DNA from: SXXZ01 sp041177965
Lineage (GTDB): Bacteria > Verrucomicrobiota > Verrucomicrobiia > Limisphaerales > UBA9464
Assembly: GCA_041177965.1 (NCBI GenBank)
Contig: JBEGWF010000043.1
Span: forward strand, 11,367 to 75,366
Direction of reading: 5' to 3'
Length of the DNA: 64,000 bases
Below the pieces are notes generated by a model that was not told the origin of the DNA, did not search any database, and saw only the letters and a program-made list of their open reading frames with translations. The position numbers were made by a program, and so were the translations under genes. Shown piece by piece: positions 25,322-33,707 of this stretch (positions within the stretch are counted from its first letter, which is position 1; the number at the start of each line of letters is the position of its first letter).

Positions 25322-25996
25322 TCAAGCGGTCGCGGTCGAGGCGACGGCCTTGCCACCCCAGGCGGCATGCAAGCCGCACTCCCGCTTGTCGTCGGCCTTG
25401 GCCGGATCGAAGTAATCCCACTCGTTGGGCAGGTCGTTCTCCTTCAGGTAGGCCTCCATCTGGGCATCGCTCCAGTAGAAGAGCGGGCTGAGCTTGAGCG
25501 ATCCGAAATTGCCGTCGGGGCTGACGATGTCGAGGCCAGCGCGGTTGGGGTTCTGGACCTGGCGCAACGCGGTGATCCAGACCGTGGGTGCCAATTCGCG
25601 CATGCCGCGCTGGAAGGGCTCAAGCTTCATGACGGTGCTGAACGCCTTGATACGCTCTTCGTTCTCCGGGGTGGGCTCGGGCATGCCGCCATCGACCGCG
25701 TCGTAATGGGCGGCCGTCTTGCGCGGGAGGTAGGCCTTGATGTTGAGCTTCAAGGACGCGCGCAACGCCTCGGCATGCCGGTAGGTGGCCGGGCGGTTGT
25801 AGCCGTGATCGACCCACAGCACCGGGATGTCGGGTTGGAGCCGGGTCACCAGGTGCAGGATCACCGCCTCGTACGGGCGGAAGTTGGTCGACACGATGGC
25901 CCGTCCGCCGGAGCGCTCCAGTCCCCAGCGGAGGATGTCCAAGGGAGACCGGGTCTTGAGGGCGGCGTTGGCGGCTTGCAGTTCAGCAGGAGTCAT
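25322..25996 (-). CDS. cysH: Phosphoadenosine phosphosulfate reductase (CysH)
   Basis: A 224-aa thioredoxin-dependent reductase that makes sulfite from PAPS. It has IVSTNFRPYEAVILHLVTR (P-loop region), LWVDHGYNRPATYRHAE, and the C-terminal KRECGLHAAW containing the catalytic ECGLH cysteine. The two CC pairs that hold a 4Fe-4S cluster in APS-type enzymes are absent, so it should use PAPS and need an APS kinase (cysC), which is not present here. Start ATG 25996 is preferred to the preceding GTG (25999). It stands 53 bp downstream of cysI and 53 bp upstream of cysD. Confidence 0.93.
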   Translation of the reverse strand: MTPAELQAANAALKTRSPLDILRWGLERSGGRAIVSTNFRPYEAVILHLVTRLQPDIPVLWVDHGYNRPATYRHAEALRASLKLNIKAYLPRKTAAHYDAVDGGMPEPTPENEERIKAFSTVMKLEPFQRGMRELAPTVWITALRQVQNPNRAGLDIVSPDGNFGSLKLSPLFYWSDAQMEAYLKENDLPNEWDYFDPAKADDKRECGLHAAWGGKAVASTATA

Positions 25997-26049
25997 CACC
26001 GGAAAAAGCAGGAATCCAGAAGGTGGAGGAGCGTCGTCAGGGAGTCCGC

Positions 26050-27750
26050 TCAGGCGGCGACGGCGGTCTCGGTCGGTTGCTCGGGCCAGAACACCCGGGC
26101 CACCCAGTCGCCGAAGCGTTCATCGGCGAGTCGCTCGGCCTTGTAGCGGACCAACAGCGGACGCAGCTCGGTCTCGGTGTCGGTCTCCTTGAGGGTCTCC
26201 TTCCAGATCCGGTTGAGGCGCGTGCCGGTGGTGTTGCCGCCGAGCCAGACCTGATAACGGCCCGGGCCTTTGCCCACGAATCCGATCTCGGCCATGTACG
26301 GACGCGCGCAACCATTGGGGCACCCGGTCATGCGGATGATGATCTCCTCGTCCCGGAGCCCGACCTCGGTGCAGAGGTCCTGGATGCGGTCGAGCAACGA
26401 GGGCAGGAAGCGCTCCGACTCGGCCAATCCCAGGCCGCAGGTGGGCATCGAGGGGCACGACATCGCCGCCGCGTGCAGCACGCCGGCCTGCTTCTCGGTC
26501 GCCACCCCGTGCTCGTGGAGCAGCGCGGTGATGGCCTCCTTGTCGGCATCGGTGACATTGGCCAGCACGACATTCTGGTTGGCAGACAGGCGGAATTCCA
26601 CGCCGTCGAACCGCTCGGCGACCCGGCGCAGGGCCGTCTTCTGGCGGCGGGTCTCGGTATCCTTCACGCGGCCCGATTCCACGAACAGGGTCAGGAACCA
26701 GCGGCCATCCAAGGCCTTCTGCCAGCCGTAGGTGTCGGTGGTGGTGACGAACTGCACCGGTTGGGCCGGCTGGAATTCGATGCCCGCACGGCGGGCCACC
26801 TCGCCGCGGAACCACTCCACGCCCTTCTCCTGCAGGACGTACTTGAGGCGGGCGTGCTTGCGGTCGGTGCGGTCGCCGAAGTCGCGGAAGACCGTGAGCA
26901 CGGCCTTGGACACCTCGACCAGCGCCGAGCGAGGGAAGAAGCCGACGACATCGGCCAGGCGCGGGTAGGTCACGGTGTTGCCGTGGCTGCGGCCCATGCC
27001 ACCGCCGGCCGTCAGGTTGTAGCCGACCAGCTCGCCGTTCCGGACGATGGCGATGAAACCCATGCACTGGGTGAAGATGTCGATGTCGTTCACCGGCGGG
27101 ATGACGAAGCCGACCTTGAATTTGCGCGGGAGGTAGGTCTTGCCGTAGAGCGGATCGACGAAGTCCTTGTTCTCGGAGGCGTCGAGGTTGAGCTGCACGC
27201 CGTCGATCCAGATGGAATGGTAGGCCTTGGTCTGCGGCAGCAACGCCTCGGAGACCTTCTTGGAATCCTCGTACACCTGTTGACGGGCGACGCTGATGGC
27301 CGGCATGGGCGAGGCCATGACGTTGCGGTTCACGTCACCGCAGGCGGCCAGCGTGTCGATCATGGCCTGGTTGATCTCGCGCATGAGCGGGCCGAGGCGA
27401 TCCTTGACCACGCCGTGGAACTGGACGCTCTGGCGGGTGGTCAGGCGCAGGGTGTTGTTGGCGCGCTGGGTGGCGAGGTCGTCGAGGGCGATCCATTGAC
27501 GGGCGCTCAGGACGCCGCCCGGGATGCGGCCGCGGATCATCCAGATATACAGTTTGCCGCTCTTGCGCAGGTCGCGGTCGTCCTGCTGGTAGATGCCGTG
27601 GAACTTGAGGAACTGCTCGTCGTCGGCCGAGAAGCACGGGGCCGCGGGATCGGCCAACGTGGCGGCGATGTTCCCGGCCAAGGTCGGGATGGCCGTCTTG
27701 AGTTCTTCGTTGCGGCTGGGTTTTTTGACGGGGGCTGCTTCGGTGCTCAT
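26050..27750 (-). CDS. cysI: Sulfite reductase hemoprotein (CysI-type)
   Basis: The 566-aa siroheme / 4Fe-4S protein reduces sulfite to sulfide. Visible are two ferredoxin-nitrite reductase-like half domains (LTTRQSVQFHGVVKDRLG and, later, LSANQNVVLANV), the CPSMPTCGLGLAESER cluster segment and the C-terminal MTGCPNGCARPYMAEIGFVG segment supplying the cluster cysteines. No CysJ-type flavoprotein is encoded beside it, so the electron donor (CysJ elsewhere, or ferredoxin) is unknown. Ferredoxin-dependent relatives share the same motifs. ATG 27750 fits the family N-terminus. A hairpin lies just before the start (27753-27770). First gene of cysI-cysH-cysD-degT. Confidence 0.92.
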   Translation of the reverse strand: MSTEAAPVKKPSRNEELKTAIPTLAGNIAATLADPAAPCFSADDEQFLKFHGIYQQDDRDLRKSGKLYIWMIRGRIPGGVLSARQWIALDDLATQRANNTLRLTTRQSVQFHGVVKDRLGPLMREINQAMIDTLAACGDVNRNVMASPMPAISVARQQVYEDSKKVSEALLPQTKAYHSIWIDGVQLNLDASENKDFVDPLYGKTYLPRKFKVGFVIPPVNDIDIFTQCMGFIAIVRNGELVGYNLTAGGGMGRSHGNTVTYPRLADVVGFFPRSALVEVSKAVLTVFRDFGDRTDRKHARLKYVLQEKGVEWFRGEVARRAGIEFQPAQPVQFVTTTDTYGWQKALDGRWFLTLFVESGRVKDTETRRQKTALRRVAERFDGVEFRLSANQNVVLANVTDADKEAITALLHEHGVATEKQAGVLHAAAMSCPSMPTCGLGLAESERFLPSLLDRIQDLCTEVGLRDEEIIIRMTGCPNGCARPYMAEIGFVGKGPGRYQVWLGGNTTGTRLNRIWKETLKETDTETELRPLLVRYKAERLADERFGDWVARVFWPEQPTETAVAA

Positions 27751-27752
27751 TT

Positions 27753-27770
27753 CCAAGATGCCCGTCTTGG
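27753..27770 (-). promoter_or_regulatory. Hairpin over the cysI ribosome-binding region
   Basis: CCAAGA pairs with TCTTGG (6 bp, 6-nt loop), ending 2-3 nt before the cysI ATG on the minus strand. Any weak ribosome-binding sequence (UCUUGGAA) would lie in its 3' arm. Its role in translation control is inferred. Confidence 0.4.
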
Positions 27771-27982
27771 GAGACGCGACAGGCGGACGACAGCATCGCT
27801 GACGGTCGCCCCGATTCAAAGTCGGAAAACAACCGATACCCGATGATTCCGGTAGGATTTCAAGGAGGATCAAGGGCCGGACCACGTCCTGGATGGGGGT
27901 CGGGACTCCTGCGGTGCGACGGCGATCCGCTCCTCGGAATTTCGGTTTGCCGCTGATGTCGTCGCTCCGCCAGATTGTCGCC

Positions 27983-28537
27983 ATGCAATCGACGTTCACG
28001 GGGCCGGTCTATGTGGTGGGAGACAACATCGACACCGACCAGATCATCCCGGCCCAGTTTCTGAACCTGATTCCGACGATCCCCGAGGAGTACGAGAAGC
28101 TCGGGGCCTATGCATTGTGGGGATTGCCCGACTCGCTGTACCCGACACGTTTCGTGAAGGAGGGGGCCCTCGACACGGAATATCCGATCGTGATCGCCGG
28201 GCGCAATTTCGGCTGCGGCAGTTCGCGCGAGCATGCGCCGATCGCGATGGGTTCAGCCAATTGCGAGGTGGTGGTGGCCGAGAGCTACGCGCGGATCTTC
28301 TTCCGGAACTGCGTGGCGACTGGCGAGGTGTATCCGGTGGAGACCGAGTCGAACCTGCGGGAGTTTTTCAAGACGGGCGATGTGGCGACGGTGGACATCG
28401 ATACACAGACGATCCGCCATCACGGCACGGGCAAGACCTACGCGCTGAAGCCGCTGGGCGAGGTGCGGCCGGTGATCGATGCGGGCGGGATCTTCGATTA
28501 CGCCCGGCAAAACGGCATGATTCCGCAGAAGGCCTGA
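27983..28537 (+). CDS. leuD: 3-isopropylmalate dehydratase small subunit (LeuD)
   Basis: The small subunit of isopropylmalate isomerase in leucine synthesis, 184 aa. It has VYVVGDNIDTDQIIPAQFL, the signature GRNFGCGSSREHAPIAMG, FFRNCVATGEVYPVE, and a short C-terminus. Start ATG 27983 leads straight into the conserved VYVVGDNIDTDQII; an in-frame ATG at 27956 would add nine residues. The large subunit (leuC) is not in the window. It is divergent from cysI, and its stop is immediately followed by repeat locus B. Confidence 0.93.
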   Translation: MQSTFTGPVYVVGDNIDTDQIIPAQFLNLIPTIPEEYEKLGAYALWGLPDSLYPTRFVKEGALDTEYPIVIAGRNFGCGSSREHAPIAMGSANCEVVVAESYARIFFRNCVATGEVYPVETESNLREFFKTGDVATVDIDTQTIRHHGTGKTYALKPLGEVRPVIDAGGIFDYARQNGMIPQKA

Positions 28538-29030
28538 GGGGTCAGTCCCACCTTTTTACACAAAGGTCACCCCAGCCTCTTCATGGCTCCGCAGTGGGAA
28601 CGGATCCGGTAGGGATTCGGATCTCCATGGTCGCAGAATGGCTCCGCGGACCGGGGCCTGCGCTCGCAGGGAAGCTCGGGGGAGGAGGACCATTCGCGCT
28701 ACGCGCGAGGGGAAGTGGTGTTCGCTTCCAGTGCTCGCTCCGACCCCGGCCCGCTGCCGCCAATGACTTCTTCGGTCAAAAGGGCCAGTGGGGTCACTGC
28801 TGTTGACACAAGCTCCACCCAACCTCTTCAGGCCCCGCAGTGGAACGGGTGCGGTGGGGATTCGGATGTCCATGGTCGCAGAATGGCTCTGCGGGTCCGG
28901 GCCTGCGTTCGCATGGAAGCTCGGACAAGGAAAGGCCGTTCGCGCTGCGCGCGAGGGGATGGGAGTGATCGCTTCCCGAGCTCACTCCGACCCGGTCCCG
29001 CTGCCGCCCGTGCCTTCATGGGTCATGGAT
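28538..29030. repeat. Locus B: two direct copies of a ~240-bp unit with the same GC-rich core
   Basis: Two direct copies start with GGGGTCA at 28538 and 28790 (period 252). Both contain the stretch TCCATGGTCGCAGAATGGCT followed by the GC-rich core (28641-28761 and 28889-29009). The core shares CAGGGAAGCTCGG-like and TTCGCGCT(A/G)CGCGCGAGGGG strings with loci A and C. The block abuts the leuD stop and extends to about 50 bp before the panE stop. Frames inside are shadows. It is a repeat-filled intergenic region between converging genes. Confidence 0.8.
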
Positions 29031-29081
29031 TGGCCGGCGGCCAAGGGAAATGCCCCGAGAATTCAGGTCCCTCAAGTGTCG

Positions 29082-30065
29082 CTACTTCAGTGGCCGGGCT
29101 TTTGCGGCTTCAAGGGATCTGAGCACGGCGCAGAGGGCGTCGAGGCGCGGAGTGGGGATTCCGGCGCGGCGGGCCTCGCGCTGAGGCTCGTAGAAGATGG
29201 CGTCGAGTTCCATGGGGCGGCCCATCTCGAAGTCGATGACGGTGGAGGGACGATAGGCTCCCATGGTGACGGTGCGCTCCAGTTCCGCGTCGGCATAGGC
29301 GGGGTCGATGGGATGACCCAGTGCCGTGGCGATGGCGATGGTCTCGCCCATGAGTTCACGGGCGAGAGGACGCCAGGCAGGAGTTTCCAGAACATCCTTC
29401 GCCGAGAGGGCCCGATCGAGGGGACGCCCAGGAACCCATTGGCCCAGCGAAACGCTGTCGAGGCCGGCCGAACCGGCCACACCGAGGCCGTTGAAGGGGA
29501 TGTTCCAGACGAGCTTGCGCCAACGGGCTTGCCGCAAATCGGGACAGACCTCACAGGGGATGCCTGCAGCCTCGAACGCGGTGGCCAAGGAACGGGTGCG
29601 GTCGGTGGGCCCCCCGAGGTGTTCACCGAGAAGGATGGTTCCTCGGTCGATGTGACGGATCCGACCCGGGGCCGTGCGGTTGAGACTCACCAGGCACAAG
29701 CCGCCGAGGACCTGGCCGGCCGGCACGATGCGGGCGAGCGCCTCTTCGTTGCCGAGGCCGTTCTGCAAGGTGAGCACAGCGGTCTGCGGCCCGACCCAGC
29801 CGGGAACCAGCCGGGAGAACTCGCCGTTGGCCGTGGTCTTCAGGCCGATGAGGACCAGGTCGACCATGCCCGCGGACTCGGGCACCCGAATGCAGTGGGG
29901 CCGGGCATGGAACTCACCGCCCCGGTCGCTGACGACATGGACTCCCTCGCGGGCAACCACGTCGTGGTCGGCCCGCAACTGGAACCAGACATCGTGACCG
30001 GCGCGGGACAGGAGGGCGCCGTAGTAGCTGCCCAGCGCCCCGCACCCGATGACGGCGATCTTCAT
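29082..30065 (-). CDS. panE: 2-dehydropantoate 2-reductase (ApbA/PanE family)
   Basis: A 327-aa NADPH-dependent ketopantoate reductase for coenzyme A synthesis. The N-terminal Rossmann loop reads MKIAVIGCGALGSYYGALLSRAGHDV; LIGLKTTAN and TLQNGLGNEEAL follow. The C-terminal helical domain has RWRKLVWNIPFNGL (catalytic Lys) and GAYRPSTVIDFEMGRPMELDAI with the catalytic Glu/Ser. Many genomes carry several ApbA homologues with other 2-keto acids as substrate, so pantothenate synthesis is likely but not certain. It stands 25 bp downstream of leuB. Confidence 0.87.
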   Translation of the reverse strand: MKIAVIGCGALGSYYGALLSRAGHDVWFQLRADHDVVAREGVHVVSDRGGEFHARPHCIRVPESAGMVDLVLIGLKTTANGEFSRLVPGWVGPQTAVLTLQNGLGNEEALARIVPAGQVLGGLCLVSLNRTAPGRIRHIDRGTILLGEHLGGPTDRTRSLATAFEAAGIPCEVCPDLRQARWRKLVWNIPFNGLGVAGSAGLDSVSLGQWVPGRPLDRALSAKDVLETPAWRPLARELMGETIAIATALGHPIDPAYADAELERTVTMGAYRPSTVIDFEMGRPMELDAIFYEPQREARRAGIPTPRLDALCAVLRSLEAAKARPLK

Positions 30066-30090
30066 CGCGGAATGGCGACAACCCCGGACC

Positions 30091-31203
30091 TCAGAGAGCG
30101 GCGACGATGGCGGCTCCCATTTCGCGGGTGCCCACGCGGCGGGCTCCGGTCTCGCTCGCCGAGAAGATGTCGCCGGTGCGCAGGCCCTGGGCGATGGCCT
30201 TGCCGACGGCGGCGTCCACGGCGTCGGCCGCGGCGTTCAGGCCGAAGCTGTAGCGCAGCATGAGGGCGACGGAGAGGATCTGGGCGATGGGGTTGGCGAG
30301 ATCCTTGCCGGCGATGTCCGGGGCGGTGCCGCCGGCGGGCTCATAGAACCCGAAGGTCTGCTGGCCATTCGTCGCACCGAGGCTGGCGCTGGGCAACATG
30401 CCGAGGGAACCGGCCAGGGCGGCGGCCTCGTCGCTGAGGATGTCGCCGAAGAGGTTCTCGCACAGCACCACGTCGAACTGGGTCGGACGCAGCAGGAACT
30501 GCATGGCGCCGTTGTCGACGAACATGTGCTCGAGGGTCACGTCGGGGAATTCGCGGGCGATGCGGGTGACCACCTCGCGCCACAGCACGCCGTTCTCCAG
30601 CACGTTGGCCTTGTCGATGCTGGTGAGCTTCTTGCGACGCAACTGGGCCGCCTTGAAGCCGACGCGGGCGATGCGCTCGATCTCCGAGGTGGTGTACACC
30701 ATGGTGTCGATGGCACGGGTCTGGCCGTTGCCCAGGTCCTCGGTCTTCTTGGGCTCGCCGAAGTACAGGCCACCGGTGAGTTCACGGACGACAAGGATGT
30801 CGATGCCGTCGCCCTGACGCTCGGGCCGCAGCGGGCAGGCATGGGCCAGGGCCTTGGGCAGGCGCACCGGACGGAGGTTGGCGAAGAGGCCGAATTCCTT
30901 GCGGATGCGCAGCAGGGCGGCGCGTTCGGGGCGCTGTTCCTTCGGGATGGTCGGGTCGCGGTCGGGCAGACCCACCGAGCCGAACAGAATGGAATCGGAG
31001 CGGCGGCACAGCTCCAGCGTCGCGTCGGGCAAGGCCTTGCCTGCGGCATCGATGCCGGCCCAGCCGACCGGTGCCTCGGTGACTTCGAACTTCAGGGAGA
31101 ACTTGTCGCCCACGGCACGGAGGACGCCCAAGGCCTCCCGCATGACTTCAGGGCCGATGCCATCGCCGGCGAGGGCGGCGATCCGATAGGTGTTGGAACT
31201 CAT
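30091..31203 (-). CDS. leuB: 3-isopropylmalate dehydrogenase (LeuB)
   Basis: The 370-aa enzyme oxidatively decarboxylates 3-isopropylmalate in leucine synthesis. Motifs are AALAGDGIGPEVMREAL, LRIRKEFGLFANLRPVRL, ELTGGLYFGEPK, DKANVLENGVLWREV, MFVDNGAMQFLLRPTQFDVV and NLFGDILSDEAA, plus EPAGGTAPDIAGKDLANP near the C-terminus. ATG 31203 gives the normal start. It is followed by panE and lies far from leuD, so leucine genes are not one operon here. Confidence 0.95.
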   Translation of the reverse strand: MSSNTYRIAALAGDGIGPEVMREALGVLRAVGDKFSLKFEVTEAPVGWAGIDAAGKALPDATLELCRRSDSILFGSVGLPDRDPTIPKEQRPERAALLRIRKEFGLFANLRPVRLPKALAHACPLRPERQGDGIDILVVRELTGGLYFGEPKKTEDLGNGQTRAIDTMVYTTSEIERIARVGFKAAQLRRKKLTSIDKANVLENGVLWREVVTRIAREFPDVTLEHMFVDNGAMQFLLRPTQFDVVLCENLFGDILSDEAAALAGSLGMLPSASLGATNGQQTFGFYEPAGGTAPDIAGKDLANPIAQILSVALMLRYSFGLNAAADAVDAAVGKAIAQGLRTGDIFSASETGARRVGTREMGAAIVAAL

Positions 31204-31285
31204 GTGCGGGGCCCAGTGTGGGAAGCCCGGGCGGCCCGGGAAAGCGCGTTTATGGGTCCCGGGGGAACGGCGGATTCCGGGCGGT

Positions 31286-32260
31286 TCAACGCGGCGCGAC
31301 CTCCGGACGCCAGTTCCGGAGAATGCGGGCCAGGTCATCGGTCCTGCGCCGGGCGGCCTCTCCGGTGGGATGCACCGTCGAGTCGGCGTAGTCCTCGCGT
31401 CGGGTGTTCACGCCCATTGAAGGATCGGGCAGCACCGGCACGAGTCGGCCCACATCCTCGAGGAACTGGCGATGGGCCTCCACCATCACCGGACGATCGG
31501 CTTCGGAACCGTAGAACCACGGGATGGCATAGGCCAGGATCACGCCCTTGCGATCGCACTCGGTTTTCAGGCTGGAGAGCCAGGCCCGAGCCTCGGGCGA
31601 GAGGGCCCCCGGACCCGGACCCGGTGAGGCCACGTCGCGACGGGCGGCCACCTCGTGCCAACCGCCAGGGCGGATCTCGTCGAGGCCGTAGCGATACCAG
31701 GGCTGCCGGAGGAGGGCCTTGCCCAGCAGTGTGAAGAGGTGCTGGCCGCCCGGTCGCAGACCCAGCAACCGGCTGGGCCATTCCCATCGACCCGGTTCAT
31801 TCCAGAGATGCCAGGTGCCGTTGGCCGCGGCGAGCTGCACACCGAGCGATTTCCATTCGATCGGACCGGTCAGGAGTCCGGGCTCGATGCTCAGGATCAG
31901 CCGGTCGCCGGGCCGTGCCCAGTCCATCGCATAGCGTCCCAGGAACTTCGCGCCCGCACCGGCACCGAGGCCGAGATTGAGGACATTCAGGCCGTGCGCC
32001 TCGCGCATCCGGACCGGATCGATGGAAGTCATGCAGCCCGAGCCACCGACCACCAGCACGCGGTTGGATGGCGACAAGCCCGTCGCCCACGCCCGCTTCG
32101 CCTCATGGACCCCACGAAAGAAACGGACCTCGGGGTTCCACCGGAGCGTGTACAGCGCCCCCACCGACCACGCCAGGACGGCCGCCATCAGGAGCCTCAG
32201 CGCCAGACGCGGAACCCGGGGCGGAACGGGCTGTTCAGAAGGCGAAGTAGATGAAGTCAT
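31286..32260 (-). CDS. SGNH-like membrane-anchored protein paired with MBOAT
   Basis: I recognise no named family with certainty. The 324-aa protein has one N-terminal transmembrane anchor (LALRLLMAAVLAWSVGALYTL), then NRVLVVGGSGCMTSIDPVRM, which resembles the first block of SGNH hydrolases with a GGSGCM instead of GDSL nucleophile region. Near the C-terminus DYADSTVHPTGEAARRRTDDL resembles the block 5 DxxH. Such AlgJ/AlgX/PatB-like proteins deliver acetyl groups to polysaccharides in the periplasm beside an MBOAT transporter. The start overlaps the MBOAT stop by 26 bp. The nucleophile assignment is uncertain. Confidence 0.65.
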   Translation of the reverse strand: MTSSTSPSEQPVPPRVPRLALRLLMAAVLAWSVGALYTLRWNPEVRFFRGVHEAKRAWATGLSPSNRVLVVGGSGCMTSIDPVRMREAHGLNVLNLGLGAGAGAKFLGRYAMDWARPGDRLILSIEPGLLTGPIEWKSLGVQLAAANGTWHLWNEPGRWEWPSRLLGLRPGGQHLFTLLGKALLRQPWYRYGLDEIRPGGWHEVAARRDVASPGPGPGALSPEARAWLSSLKTECDRKGVILAYAIPWFYGSEADRPVMVEAHRQFLEDVGRLVPVLPDPSMGVNTRREDYADSTVHPTGEAARRRTDDLARILRNWRPEVAPR

Positions 32261-33635
32261 TCTGATCCCCCGGTGCCAACCACACGGTCAGCAGCACCAA
32301 CACGACCAACACCCCGGGACGCACCAGCAGCGAATAGGGCTCACCACCCCGTGCGAGCGAACGCCATTCGGCCAGCAGGGTGAGGGCGCACAGTCCCAAG
32401 GTGCCGGCCAGAGTCACCAGGTCCGCCGTCGAGAAAGTGGTCTTCAATGCCATCAACGCCGCCGGGCCATAGGCCGCGGGGTGAGCCAGCGTGGCCAACT
32501 TGGCTGCAAGCTCCGCGGTATTCGTCTCGTAGAAGAAGAGCCACGAGAACGCGGCGATGATCACCGTGCCCAACCATCCCAGAGGGGCCGGCACGCTCAC
32601 CCGGGCCATGAGCCGGGCCGCGATCAGCCAGACGGCATGCACGCCGCCCCAGAGGACGAAGTTCCAACCGGCCCCATGCCAGATGCCCGAAACGAGGAAC
32701 ACCACGGCCACGTTGAACGCCCAGCCCCGGCCCCTCCCGCCGCCGAGCGGCACATAGATGTAATCCCGGAACCATTGGCTCAAGGTGACATGCCACCGAC
32801 GCCAGAACTCCGCAGGTCCCGTAGCGCAATACGGGCTCAGGAAATTGAGCGACAACCGGATGCCCAGGCAGCGGGCGATGCCCACGGCAATCAGGCTGTA
32901 GCCGGCGAAGTCGTAGTAGATGCGCAGTCCGAAAATCCCGTTCGCCAACCAGATCTGGTAGGCATTGGTGCTGGGTCCCCGGTGGAACTGCGCGGCCAGA
33001 TTGTCGGCCAGGGCGCATTTGAAGAAGAGTCCCAGCGCCATCCAGCGGAAGCCCGCATCGATGTCGACGGCCGACCACCTCAGTCGGAATCCCTCGATCT
33101 GCGGCAGCAGGGCCTCGCGGCGTTCGATGGGACCCGCCACGATTTGCGGGAAGAATCCGGCGAAATTGAGGAAATCGAACCAGCGGGGCAACGGCTCCCG
33201 ACGGATGAGCGTATCCACCGCGAAACCCACCAACTGGAACGTGTAGAACGAAATGCCCGCGGGAATGGCCACCGAACCGGTCCACGAGCCGGCGCCGCCC
33301 CAGACATCGCGCCACAGAAAATCGGCGTACTTGTAATACAGGAGCGGCAGCAGTTGCAGCGGCACCACCACCGCCAAGATCCACCGCCCGTGCGCGGCAG
33401 GTCGCCGTGAACCCCAGGCCACGCACGCGAACGTGAAGACCGCCACGCCCAGGTGGATGACGAAGGTGAGCCAACTGACCAGACCCAGCAGCACCAGTCC
33501 GAGGATGAGCAGGAACCACCGGTCGAAACGGCCGTCGCGGACCGTCGCCGAGCCAATGAACGCCCACCGGAATCCTGCGGCCACCAACAGGGCTGCCAGC
33601 AGGCATTCCCAGAAACGCAGGTCGGCGAAATTCAT
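32235..33635 (-). CDS. MBOAT family O-acyltransferase (AlgI/DltB-like)
   Basis: A 466-aa membrane-bound O-acyltransferase with about eleven hydrophobic helices. The conserved motifs are SFYTFQLVGFAVD near 130, YYDFAGYSLIAVGIA near 240, FWRRWHVTLSQWFRDYIY with His282, and SGIWHGAGWNFVLWGG with the catalytic His320. The C-terminus FIYFAF is typical of AlgI-like proteins. It moves acetyl groups across the inner membrane for O-acetylation of an exported polysaccharide, together with the SGNH-like partner encoded next. It stands directly downstream of bioA, an unusual neighbour. Confidence 0.92.
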   Translation of the reverse strand: MNFADLRFWECLLAALLVAAGFRWAFIGSATVRDGRFDRWFLLILGLVLLGLVSWLTFVIHLGVAVFTFACVAWGSRRPAAHGRWILAVVVPLQLLPLLYYKYADFLWRDVWGGAGSWTGSVAIPAGISFYTFQLVGFAVDTLIRREPLPRWFDFLNFAGFFPQIVAGPIERREALLPQIEGFRLRWSAVDIDAGFRWMALGLFFKCALADNLAAQFHRGPSTNAYQIWLANGIFGLRIYYDFAGYSLIAVGIARCLGIRLSLNFLSPYCATGPAEFWRRWHVTLSQWFRDYIYVPLGGGRGRGWAFNVAVVFLVSGIWHGAGWNFVLWGGVHAVWLIAARLMARVSVPAPLGWLGTVIIAAFSWLFFYETNTAELAAKLATLAHPAAYGPAALMALKTTFSTADLVTLAGTLGLCALTLLAEWRSLARGGEPYSLLVRPGVLVVLVLLTVWLAPGDQNDFIYFAF

Positions 33636-33707
33636 GGTCCTTGAGGAGCGGAGCCGGAGCTCCGAAGCGGGATCGCTCCGGGAGTCCGTTGCAAAAGGTC
33701 GGCCGCG

